A DNA stretch of 28,583 bases from the NCBI GenBank assembly GCA_036555665.1, contig DATBKW010000254.1, positions 1 through 28,583 of the forward strand. Reading direction: 5' to 3'. Each line of letters begins with the position of its first letter. The stretch's first letter is position 1. The position numbers and the translations under genes are program-made. The notes under the pieces are model-generated. The model worked only from the letters and a program-made list of their open reading frames with translations. It had not been told where the DNA came from and did no database searches. The stretch comes from JAOPZW01 sp036555665 (lineage in GTDB: Bacteria > Actinomycetota > Thermoleophilia > Solirubrobacterales > Solirubrobacteraceae). This document shows positions 1 through 6,487 of the stretch, in pieces.

Positions 1-529
1 GCTGACCGGGCGCGCCGCCCGCCGCCTCGCCGCTGCCACGCCCCGCTGGGTCGCCGCCACCGCGAGCGACCCCGCCGCCCCCGCGCTCCGGGCCCTCGCC
101 ATGACGGTCGTCGAGGTCCCGCCGCTGCGCCGTCGCCCCGAGGACGTCCCCGTCCTCTCCCGCGCCTTGGCCCGCCGCCACGGCTCGCCGGCGCTGCCCC
201 AGGGCGTCAGGCCCGAGGCCGCCCAGCTGCTCGCCCGCCTGCCGTGGCCCGGCAACGTCCGCGAGCTCGAGAACGTCATCCGCCTGGCGCTCCAGCGCCG
301 CCACGCCGGCGACCTGCGCATCGAGGATCTGCCGGCCGACGTCCGGCCCGCCGGCGCCCGCAACGCCGCCACCGCCCTGCAGCGCCTGGAGGCCGAGGCG
401 ATCGTCGAGGCGCTCGCCGCTGCCGACGGCAACAAGCGCCGCGCCGCGCAGGCGCTCGGGGTCTCGCGCTCGACCCTCTACCGCAAGCTGCGCGCGTACG
501 GGATCGAGCTCGACCGCCTCGCCTACTAG
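1..529 (+). CDS. NtrC/AcoR-type enhancer-binding transcriptional regulator, C-terminal part (5' truncated by window)
   Basis: The reading frame is open from base 2 and enters the window inside the AAA+ domain, so the true start lies upstream. Visible in order are the end of the AAA+ core (V-A-A-T-A-S-D-P, then VEVPPLRRRPEDVPVL, the usual PPLRxRxEDI segment), the sensor II/C-lid motif WPGNVRELENVIRLA, a short linker, and a C-terminal Fis-type helix-turn-helix (DGNKRRAAQALGVSRSTLYRKL). This is the family of sigma-54 activators such as AcoR. The stretch before VEVPPL lacks the usual FRxDLYYRL, so the ATPase looks degenerate there. The GAFTGA loop that would show sigma-54 contact is outside the window. 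It reads toward the ThDP enzyme gene at 618, with a dyad between them, so it probably controls that gene (inference). Confidence 0.85.
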   Translation, partial: LTGRAARRLAAATPRWVAATASDPAAPALRALAMTVVEVPPLRRRPEDVPVLSRALARRHGSPALPQGVRPEAAQLLARLPWPGNVRELENVIRLALQRRHAGDLRIEDLPADVRPAGARNAATALQRLEAEAIVEALAAADGNKRRAAQALGVSRSTLYRKLRAYGIELDRLAY

Positions 530-539
530 CCCGCCGAGG

Positions 540-558
540 GTGTCCCAAGATCGGACAC
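540..558. promoter_or_regulatory. Perfect 6-bp dyad GTGTCC-N7-GGACAC, candidate operator
   Basis: The sequence GTGTCC-caagatc-GGACAC lies between the regulator stop (529) and the ThDP enzyme start (618). Fis-type HTH regulators bind as dimers to dyads of this kind. It sits about 21 nt upstream of a possible -10 element (TAGCGT, 580-585), close to where a -35 region would be. No -24/-12 (sigma-54) promoter is visible. Binding by the upstream regulator is inferred from position and symmetry only. Confidence 0.5.
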
Positions 559-579
559 GCCGCAGCCGCGGCGCGCGTC

Positions 580-611
580 TAGCGTCGCACCGGTCCTATT
601 AGGCAAGGAGG
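580..611 (+). promoter_or_regulatory. Possible -10 (TAGCGT 580-585) and strong Shine-Dalgarno (AAGGAGG 605-611) for the ThDP enzyme
   Basis: AAGGAGG ends 6 nt before ATG 618 and fixes that start. It is one of the few strong Shine-Dalgarno sites in the window. TAGCGT at 580-585 resembles the -10 elements seen at other genes here, but it is farther from the start, so this transcript would have a leader. Confidence 0.5.
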
Positions 612-617
612 GGTTCG

Positions 618-2399
618 ATGGCAGAGATGCGCGGTTGCGACCTTCTGGTCGACTACCTCATCCGCGACCAGACGCCGTACATCTTCGGCTACGCCGGTCA
701 CGGTGCGGTCGGCCTGCTCGACGGCGTCTACCAGCGCCAGGACGAGATCAAGGTCGTCTGGCCGCGGATGGAGTCGGCCGCCGGCTTCATGGCCGACGCC
801 TACTTCCGCGCGACCGGCGTCCCGCTCCCGGTCTACACGTCGACCGGCCCCGGCCCGATGCTGCTCACGGTCGCGATTGGCAACGCCATGGCCGACTCGT
901 CGTCGTTCGTGGCCATCACCGGCCAGGTCGCGACCAGCCAGTTCGACAGCGGCGCGCTGCAGGAGGAGCACCACCACTTCTCGGCCGACTTCCCGAGCGT
1001 GGTCAAGCCGATCACCAAGCGCAGCTTCCAGGCCCACAGCGTCGAGGACCTGGCCAAGATCATCCCCAAGGCGTTCAAGCTGGCCCGCGACGGGCGGCCG
1101 GGCCCCGTCCACATCGACGTGCCCTATGACCTGTGGATCCGCACCGGCGACGTCGAGACCCCCGATCCGCAGGAGTGGTCGCACCACACGAGCTGGCGCA
1201 CGCCGGGCTCGCCCGAGGCGGTCGAGCGCGCGCTCGACATGCTGCTGAAGGCTCGCCGCCCGCTGATCCTCGCCGGCGGCGGCGTGATCCTGTCCGACGC
1301 CTCCGAGCAGCTGCAGGCCTTCGCCGAGCACGTCAACGTCCCCGTCTACAGCACGTTCATGGGCAAGGGCGCGCTCTCCGCACGCCACCCGCTGCACCTG
1401 GGGATCGCGGGCTGCTGGGGCGAGTACCCGGCGACCGAGGCGGCCCGCAACGCCGACGTGATCCTGGCGCTCGGCGCGCGCTTCTCGGACATCCACTGCT
1501 CGTCGTGGGTGCCGGGCTACACGTACAACATCCCGCCGACGCGCCTGATCCACGTCGATCTCGACCCGACCGAGATCGGCCGCAACTACCCGACCGAGCT
1601 CGGCATCGTCGGCGACGCCCGCGAAGTGCTCATCCAGCTGCTGGACCTCGCCAAGAAGCGGGGGCCCAAGCGCGAGGAATCGCCGTGGACCGAGCAGGTG
1701 GCGGCGTACAAGACCGAGTGGAACGAGTTCATCGAGCCGTTCAAGGCCTCCGACGAGGTCCCGATCGAGCCGCGGCGGCTCATCGGCGACCTGCGCCGCG
1801 CCGCGCCGGACGACACGCTGATGATCACCGACACCGGCAACCATCAGACGTGGGTCGAGCAGTACTGGGACGTCTACGAGCCGCGCAGCGTCTTCACGCC
1901 CGGCGGCTTCGCGGGCATGGGCTTCGGCACCTGCGGCGTGCTGGGCCTGAAGCTGGCCAGGCCCGACCGGCCGTGCGTCTGCGTCACCAGCGACGGGAGC
2001 TTCTCGATGTTCCCGCACGCGGTGGCGACCGCGGTCGAGTACGACATCCCGGTCACCTGGGTGATCCTCAACAACTACACGATCGGGGTCATCCGGGACC
2101 TGCAGCGCTTCTACATGGACGGGCGCGAGATCGGGACGAGCTTCCGCAAGCAGGCCACCGGCGAGCTGTGGAACCCCGATTTCGCCAAGATGGCCGAGTC
2201 CATGGGCGCGGAGGCGTACTCGATCGACCAGCCCGGCGAGATGGCCGAGGCGTTCGAGGCCGCGCTGCAGTCCGGCCGCCCGTCCGTGCTCGACATCCGC
2301 GTCAACCGCGACACGGCCGTCCCGCTCATCGGCACCTGGCAGTTCCCGCCGATCGTGCAGGCCGAGCCGACCTTCGGACGGCGGCTGGTCCTCACCTAG
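618..2399 (+). CDS. Thiamine-diphosphate-dependent enzyme, acetolactate synthase-like
   Basis: The protein has 593 residues, the usual size for the acetolactate synthase/pyruvate oxidase superfamily. The N-terminal PYR domain carries GYAGHGAVGLLDG and PRMESAAGFMADAYFRATG, with Glu52 in the place of the catalytic glutamate that activates ThDP. A central Rossmann-like domain follows (about 190-350). The C-terminal PP domain has a metal/ThDP motif SDGS at 458-461 with Asn485-Asn486 downstream, so the first Gly of the usual GDG is Ser. The substrate cannot be read from sequence. The N-terminal GYAGHG differs from classical IlvB (GYPGG), and no small regulatory subunit gene follows, so a catabolic ThDP lyase or carboligase is as likely as valine/isoleucine biosynthesis. 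The adjacent activator-type regulator supports an inducible role. Start set by AAGGAGG at 605-611. Confidence 0.85.
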   Translation: MAEMRGCDLLVDYLIRDQTPYIFGYAGHGAVGLLDGVYQRQDEIKVVWPRMESAAGFMADAYFRATGVPLPVYTSTGPGPMLLTVAIGNAMADSSSFVAITGQVATSQFDSGALQEEHHHFSADFPSVVKPITKRSFQAHSVEDLAKIIPKAFKLARDGRPGPVHIDVPYDLWIRTGDVETPDPQEWSHHTSWRTPGSPEAVERALDMLLKARRPLILAGGGVILSDASEQLQAFAEHVNVPVYSTFMGKGALSARHPLHLGIAGCWGEYPATEAARNADVILALGARFSDIHCSSWVPGYTYNIPPTRLIHVDLDPTEIGRNYPTELGIVGDAREVLIQLLDLAKKRGPKREESPWTEQVAAYKTEWNEFIEPFKASDEVPIEPRRLIGDLRRAAPDDTLMITDTGNHQTWVEQYWDVYEPRSVFTPGGFAGMGFGTCGVLGLKLARPDRPCVCVTSDGSFSMFPHAVATAVEYDIPVTWVILNNYTIGVIRDLQRFYMDGREIGTSFRKQATGELWNPDFAKMAESMGAEAYSIDQPGEMAEAFEAALQSGRPSVLDIRVNRDTAVPLIGTWQFPPIVQAEPTFGRRLVLT

Positions 2400-2412
2400 T
2401 GCACCGGGGCTC

Positions 2413-3504
2413 GTGCACCGCTTCCCTTTCACCGCCATCGTCGGCCAGGAGCGCCTCAAGCAGGCGCTCCTGGTCAACGCGGTGAACCCGGCGGTCGGTG
2501 GAGTGCTCGTAAGCGGGCCGACCGGGACGGCGAAGTCGACGGCGGTGCGCGGCCTGCTCGACCTCCTCGGCGAGATCGAGGTGGTCGCCGGCTGCCCGTT
2601 CGGGTGCGATCCGGCGGCGCCGGAGTGCTCGATCTGCCTGGCCCGCGTCGACGGCGGCGAGTCGCTCGCGCCGCTGCGCCGCCGCCGGCCGCTGGTGACG
2701 CTGCCGCTCAACGCCACCGAGGACCGCGTCGCGGGGTCGCTCGACGTCGCGCGGGCGCTGAGCGAGGGGGTGCTGGCGCTCGCTCCCGGCCTGCTGGCCG
2801 AGGCCAACCGCGGGATCCTCTACGTCGACGAGATCAACCTCCTCGACGACCACCTCGGCGACATCCTTCTCGACGCGGCCGCGATGGGCGTCAACGTCGT
2901 CGAGCGCGAGGGGATCTCGGTCGAGCACCCCGCGCGCTTCCTGCTCGTGGGGACGATGAACCCCGAGGAGGGCGACCTGCGGCCCCAGATCGCCGATCGC
3001 ATCGGGCTTCGCGTCGACGTCTCGGCGCTGGCCGACCCGCGCGAGCGCGGCGAGGTCCTGCGCCGGCGCGAGGCCTTCAACGCCGATCCGGGTGCGTTCA
3101 CGGCGTCGCACGCGGGCGCCCGGGACGAGCTGCGCGAGCGGATCGGCTCCGCGCACGCGCGGGTCGCGTCGCTGCGGGTCGCCGACCCGCTCTACGCCGC
3201 GATCGGGGCGATGGTCACGCGACTCGGCGTGACCAGCCACCGCGGCGACGTGACCGTGCTCGAGTGCGCCAAGGCGCTGGCCGCGCTGGAGGGTCGCGAC
3301 GAGGTCGCCGCCGCCGACGTGCGCGCGGCCGCCACGCTGGCGCTCGACCACCGCCGGTCCGCCGACCCGCTGGCGCCGGTGCCGCCGCTGACCGACGAGG
3401 AGGTGGACCACGCGCTCGAGGCCGCCCTCGAGCTCGGCGACGAGGTCCCAAACGCGCGGGCGCGCCCGGCGCCGAGGGTCCCGGCGCAGGGCGCGCGGCC
3501 CTGA
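2413..3504 (+). CDS. chlD: Chelatase AAA+ ATPase (ChlI/BchI-like), zero-frame product of a frameshifted chlD-type gene
   Basis: This 363-residue zero-frame product is the AAA+ motor of the Mg/Co chelatase family: IVGQERLKQALLVNAVNP at the N-terminus, Walker A GPTGTAKS (35-42), a CX3CX6CX2C cluster (Cys61, 65, 72, 75) typical of the cobaltochelatase-like branch, Walker B GILYVDE (134-140), and the downstream sensor and winged segments. In relatives this ATPase is fused to a VWA domain in one protein of about 630 residues. Here the ATPase frame ends at TGA 3502-3504, while the VWA frame is open on both sides of that stop but has no start codon near it. A -1 shift at 3447-3453 would give a 642-residue fusion, and normal termination a small ChlI-like subunit. 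The start is GTG 2413, 13 nt after the ThDP enzyme stop, with no clear Shine-Dalgarno. The large chelatase subunit (CobN/ChlH) is not in the window. Confidence 0.85.
   Translation: MHRFPFTAIVGQERLKQALLVNAVNPAVGGVLVSGPTGTAKSTAVRGLLDLLGEIEVVAGCPFGCDPAAPECSICLARVDGGESLAPLRRRRPLVTLPLNATEDRVAGSLDVARALSEGVLALAPGLLAEANRGILYVDEINLLDDHLGDILLDAAAMGVNVVEREGISVEHPARFLLVGTMNPEEGDLRPQIADRIGLRVDVSALADPRERGEVLRRREAFNADPGAFTASHAGARDELRERIGSAHARVASLRVADPLYAAIGAMVTRLGVTSHRGDVTVLECAKALAALEGRDEVAAADVRAAATLALDHRRSADPLAPVPPLTDEEVDHALEAALELGDEVPNARARPAPRVPAQGARP
3447..3496 (+). promoter_or_regulatory. Candidate -1 programmed ribosomal frameshift signal in the chelatase gene
   Basis: The heptamer C CCA AAC (3447-3453) is in the exact X XXY YYZ phase of the zero frame (codons GTC CCA AAC). 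After a 6-nt spacer (3454-3459) comes a hairpin: 3460-3467 pairs with 3489-3496 (8 bp), then one G.A mismatch, then 3469-3474 with 3482-3487 (6 bp) and a 7-nt loop. The shift needed to reach the VWA frame is -1. Programmed frameshifting in chlD genes is known and yields both a small and a medium subunit from one gene. Heptamer, spacing and stem are seen directly; function is inferred. Confidence 0.7.
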
Positions 3505-4340
3505 AGGCCGACCCGCCGGCGATCGCCGGGCACCCGGTCGACCCGCGCCCGGTCTACGCCGATCGCCGGCGCCGCGACGCCGTCGAGCGGGCGGCCGCGG
3601 GCCGTGGAGCGCGGTCGCGCATGAGCCACCGCGGGACCTACGTGCGGCACCGTCTGTCCGGCGGAGCGGCCGCGGACATCGCCTTCGACGCGACGCTGCG
3701 CGCGGCGGCCGCGCGCGGCGAGGGTCTGCGCATCACCGCCGCCGACCTGCGCCGCAAGGTGCGCGAGCAGCGGGCGCCGCTGCTCGTCGCGCTCGTGGTC
3801 GACAACAGCTACTCGCTGGCCGCCGAGGCGATGCTCGAGCACGCCAAGGGCGTGGCGTTCGCGCTGCTCTCCGAGGCCGCGCACCGGCACAACCGCGTGG
3901 CGATCGTCGCCTTCAAGGGCGGCGGGGACGGCGCGACGGTCGCCCTGCCTCCGACGCGCAGCGTGCGGCTCGTCCGCCGGCGGCTCGAGGACGTCCCGCT
4001 CAGCGGCCGCACGCCGCTGGCCGACGCGGTGCGCACCGTCCACCGGCTGCTGCGCCAGGCCCGCCACCGCCATCCGAGCGCCGTCCCGCTCGCGGTGCTC
4101 GTCACCGACGGCCGCCCCACCGTGCCGCTGCGCGCGCGCGGCGACGCCGAAGCCGATGCCCTCGCGCAGGCCGAGCTGCTGGCGGCCGCCGGCGTGCGCT
4201 GCGTCGTCGTCGACACCGCCGTGCCCGGCTCGCCGGAGGCCAGGGCCGGCGGCGCCCGCGAGCTGGCGCAGGCTGCGCGCGCCGAGCTCGTCCCCATCGC
4301 CGACCTGACACCCGACGCGCTCATGCGGGCCGCCGCATGA
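3453..4340 (+). CDS. chlD: VWA domain part of the chelatase medium subunit (ChlD/CobT-like), read after -1 frameshift
   Basis: This frame carries the C-terminal half of a ChlD-type protein: a basic linker, then RGTYVRHRLSGG and AFDATLRAAA, then a von Willebrand A domain with a full MIDAS (D-N-S-Y-S in VALVVDNSYSL, GRTPLADAV, VTDGRPT). It binds Mg2+ and docks the ATPase onto the large chelatase subunit. Family-like sequence begins before the first ATG (3621, MSHRG), and there is no ATG, GTG or TTG between the ATPase stop region and that ATG. The best reading is therefore a -1 frameshift product joined to the ATPase at codon 347, giving 642 residues in all. The alternative is independent initiation at ATG 3621 (239 residues), with GGAG 11 nt upstream. 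Its TGA overlaps the next start (ATGA). Confidence 0.75.
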   Translation, partial: RAGAPGAEGPGAGRAALKADPPAIAGHPVDPRPVYADRRRRDAVERAAAGRGARSRMSHRGTYVRHRLSGGAAADIAFDATLRAAAARGEGLRITAADLRRKVREQRAPLLVALVVDNSYSLAAEAMLEHAKGVAFALLSEAAHRHNRVAIVAFKGGGDGATVALPPTRSVRLVRRRLEDVPLSGRTPLADAVRTVHRLLRQARHRHPSAVPLAVLVTDGRPTVPLRARGDAEADALAQAELLAAAGVRCVVVDTAVPGSPEARAGGARELAQAARAELVPIADLTPDALMRAAA

Positions 4341-4963
4341 ACGCTCGCTGGCTGCCGGTGCTCGAGGCCCTCGCCGATCCCCGCATCGGCTGGCTGCCGG
4401 CCGGCGACGCCGCGGTGGCCGAGGCCGCCGAGGCCGGCCTGGTTGCCGCCGAGCGCGGCCGCGCCGTGCTCCCGGGCTCCGCGCGCGGCGCCGTACGCGC
4501 CACCCTCGACGAGAGGCTCCGCGCCCGCGTCGTCGAATGGGCCGGCGACCTCACGGAGGGCGAGCTGCTCGACCGCTTCGCCGCCCACTGCCGCGACGAC
4601 CTCGACGACGTCGAGCTCGTGGCCGCGCACCCGACGAGCCTCGACCTGCGCTGGCGCGGCGGGGAGGGCACCGTCGAGCTGCGCGCGGGACTGCTCGGCG
4701 CCGAGCGCCTCGATGGCGTCCACCTCATGCTCACGACCATCGACGAGCCCGCCGTGAACCGCTTCCTGGACGACGAGCAGCTGCGCGGCCGCATCGCGCT
4801 GTGCGACGTCGACAGGCTGGAGAAGATCAACGCCGTTCGCAGCAGCCTCTGCGTGTACTTCGAGTGGTTCGTCCGCGAGGCATTCGGAGCCCGAATACTC
4901 CCGGCGGAGGCCTTCACCGCGGGCCTCGTGCAGCGCGGGATCCTGTCGCTCGGCATGGGCTAG
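4337..4963 (+). CDS. Unknown protein, translationally coupled to the chelatase gene
   Basis: I do not recognise this 208-residue protein. It is acidic and alpha/beta in character, with no signal peptide, membrane segment or obvious cofactor motif. Its N-terminal part (1-60) is Ala/Arg-rich, and the C-terminal half (from about DGVHLMLTTIDEPAVNRF) has better-structured hydrophobic patterning with a conserved-looking LEKINAVRSSLCVYFEWFVREAFG. The ATG overlaps the VWA stop by 4 nt (ATGA), so translation is probably coupled and its amount tied to the frameshifted chelatase. That suggests a partner or accessory role in metal insertion, but nothing in the sequence proves it. Confidence 0.6.
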   Translation: MNARWLPVLEALADPRIGWLPAGDAAVAEAAEAGLVAAERGRAVLPGSARGAVRATLDERLRARVVEWAGDLTEGELLDRFAAHCRDDLDDVELVAAHPTSLDLRWRGGEGTVELRAGLLGAERLDGVHLMLTTIDEPAVNRFLDDEQLRGRIALCDVDRLEKINAVRSSLCVYFEWFVREAFGARILPAEAFTAGLVQRGILSLGMG

Positions 4964-4968
4964 AAGGC

Positions 4969-5001
4969 CGCGGAATCGATCATGAGCATCGACCAGCCGC
5001 G
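4969..5001. promoter_or_regulatory. Nested inverted repeat just upstream of gcvT
   Basis: CGCGG (4969-4973) and TCGAT (4976-4980) are matched by ATCGA (4988-4992) and CCGCG (4997-5001), around a 7-nt centre. The dyad covers the -35 area of the putative gcvT promoter (-10 at 5006-5011). It could be an operator or a weak terminator for the preceding gene. There is no U-run. Confidence 0.3.
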
Positions 5002-5005
5002 TTGC

Positions 5006-5011
5006 TACTGT
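5006..5011 (+). promoter_or_regulatory. Leaderless-type -10 element TACTGT for gcvT
   Basis: TACTGT is followed by 8 nt and then TTG 5020, which is in frame with GcvT. No Shine-Dalgarno precedes that TTG. The spacing matches the other leaderless starts in the window. Confidence 0.5.
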
Positions 5012-5019
5012 CCGCCGAG

Positions 5020-6099
5020 TTGGCCGCCGCCTCCTCTTCGCAGACGTTGAAGCGCACGCCCCTGTTCGACCGCCATGTCGAAGCGGGCGCGAAGCTCGTG
5101 CCCTTCGCGGGGTGGGAGATGCCCGTCCAGTACGCGGGCATCCGCGAGGAGCACCTGGCGGTGCGCCACGCGTGCGGGATCTTCGACGTCTCGCACATGG
5201 GGGAGATCGAGACCACCGGCCCGCAGGCCGAGGAGCGCCTGCAGCGGTTGCTGTCCAACGACGTCGGCCGGCTCCAGATCGGCGGCGCGCAGTACTCGGT
5301 GCTCTGCCGCGAGGACGGCGGCGTCCTCGACGACCTCTTCACCTACCGCCTCGGGCCCGAGCAGTTCCTGACCGTCACCAACGCCGCCAACCACGACAAG
5401 GACCTCGCCTGGTTCCAGCAGCACGCCGGCGACAGCGTCGGCGACGCCCACGATCGCTACGCGATGCTCGCCGTCCAGGGCCCGCGCGCACGAGAGATCG
5501 TGCAGGTCATCGCCGACGCGCCGCTGCCGTCGCGGATGACCACCGCCCGCCGCACGCTGGCGGGGCGCGCCGCGCTCGTCTGCGCGACCGGCTACACCGG
5601 CGAGCCCGGCGTGGAGATCCTCTGCGAGCCCGCCGACGCCGGCGCGCTCTGGGACGAGCTGACCCGCCGCGGCGCCACCCCGTGCGGCCTGGCCGCGCGC
5701 GACACCCTGCGCCTGGAGGTCTGCTTCCACCTCTACGGCAACGACCTCATGGAGGAGCGCGGCCCCATCGAGGCCGGGCTGGGCTGGTGCTGTAAGGAGG
5801 ACACCGGCTTCGTCGGCTCCGAGGCCGTCCGCGCGACGCGCGAGGCCGGCCCCGCCGAGAAGCTCGTGCCGTTCGTCCTCACCGGCCCCGGCATCCCGCG
5901 CCAGGGCAACGCGGTGCTCGGCGGCGGCGAGGTGACCAGCGGGACCCTGTCGCCCTGCCTCGAGATCGGCATCGGCATGGCCTACGTGCCCGCCGAGCGG
6001 GCACAGCCCGGCACCGAGCTCGAGATCGACGTGCGCGGAAAGGTCCGCCCCGCCGAGGTGCGCACCAAGCCGCTCTACCGCAAGGAGAACGATGGCTGA
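5020..6099 (+). CDS. gcvT: Aminomethyltransferase, T-protein of the glycine cleavage system
   Basis: GcvT releases ammonia from the aminomethyl group carried on lipoyl-GcvH and passes the one-carbon unit to tetrahydrofolate. The 359 residues fit the family. Hallmarks are TLKRTPLFDRHVEAGAKLV, VPFAGWEMPVQY, FDVSHMGEIE, GYTGEPGVEI, the GLAARDTLRLE segment and the C-terminal barrel ending KPLYRKEN. The frame is open farther upstream, but the -10-like TACTGT at 5006 with TTG 5020 gives a leaderless start of normal length; TTG 5047 (KRTPLFD) is a shorter alternative. Its end overlaps gcvH by 8 nt. This is the first gene of gcvT-gcvH-gcvPA-gcvPB, and the 56-nt gap before it leaves no room for a glycine riboswitch. 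Confidence 0.96.
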   Translation: MAAASSSQTLKRTPLFDRHVEAGAKLVPFAGWEMPVQYAGIREEHLAVRHACGIFDVSHMGEIETTGPQAEERLQRLLSNDVGRLQIGGAQYSVLCREDGGVLDDLFTYRLGPEQFLTVTNAANHDKDLAWFQQHAGDSVGDAHDRYAMLAVQGPRAREIVQVIADAPLPSRMTTARRTLAGRAALVCATGYTGEPGVEILCEPADAGALWDELTRRGATPCGLAARDTLRLEVCFHLYGNDLMEERGPIEAGLGWCCKEDTGFVGSEAVRATREAGPAEKLVPFVLTGPGIPRQGNAVLGGGEVTSGTLSPCLEIGIGMAYVPAERAQPGTELEIDVRGKVRPAEVRTKPLYRKENDG

Positions 6100-6478
6100 C
6101 GCCAGCTACCCCGACGACCTGCTCTACCACTCCGAGCACGACTGGGTCCGCACCGACGGCGACACCGCGACCTTCGGTATCACCTGGTTCGCCCAGGACG
6201 CGCTCGGCGAGGTCGTCTTCCTCGACCCGCCCGAGGTCGGCACGCGGGTGACCAAGGACGAGCCGTACGCCGAGGTCGAGTCGGTCAAGGCGGTCTCCGA
6301 CGTCATCGCGCCGATGTCGGGCGAGATCGTCGAGGTCAACACCGCACTTGCGGACAAGCCCGAGACGATCAACGAGGACCCCTACGGCGAGGGCTGGCTC
6401 GTCCGGGTCAAGCTCTCCGACGAGAGCGAGAAGGACAGCCTCATGGACGCGGCTGCGTACAGCGCGAGCCTTTCGTAG
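6092..6478 (+). CDS. gcvH: Glycine cleavage system H protein (lipoyl carrier)
   Basis: GcvH carries the aminomethyl intermediate between the P, T and L proteins on a lipoylated lysine. The 128 residues match the family length. The motif VESVKAVSDV places the lipoyl lysine at Lys66, preceded by LGEVVFLDPPEVG and followed by SGEIVEVN and NEDPYGEGWLV. The ATG lies inside the gcvT 3' end (8-nt overlap), so translation is probably coupled. The dihydrolipoamide dehydrogenase (L protein) is not in this window. Confidence 0.97.
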   Translation: MADASYPDDLLYHSEHDWVRTDGDTATFGITWFAQDALGEVVFLDPPEVGTRVTKDEPYAEVESVKAVSDVIAPMSGEIVEVNTALADKPETINEDPYGEGWLVRVKLSDESEKDSLMDAAAYSASLS

Positions 6479-6487
6479 AGGGGCGAA

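Noticed and set aside
530..617. Sigma-54 (-24/-12) promoter for the ThDP enzyme
   Set aside because: I searched by eye for GG-N10-GC with the TGGCAC/TTGC context and found no acceptable match.
579..2807. Very long open frame (742 codons) on the minus strand opposite the ThDP enzyme and chelatase genes
   Set aside because: The translation is Arg/Ala/Gly-rich, lacks family motifs and mirrors the codon bias of the plus-strand genes. It is an antisense shadow.
3397..3403. GAGGAGG as an upstream Shine-Dalgarno-like stimulator of the frameshift
   Set aside because: It lies about 43 nt before the heptamer, far from the 10-14 nt spacing that stimulates -1 frameshifting.
4964..5019. Possible glycine riboswitch upstream of gcvT
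   Set aside because: The gap is only 56 nt and holds a small dyad and a -10 element; a glycine aptamer does not fit.
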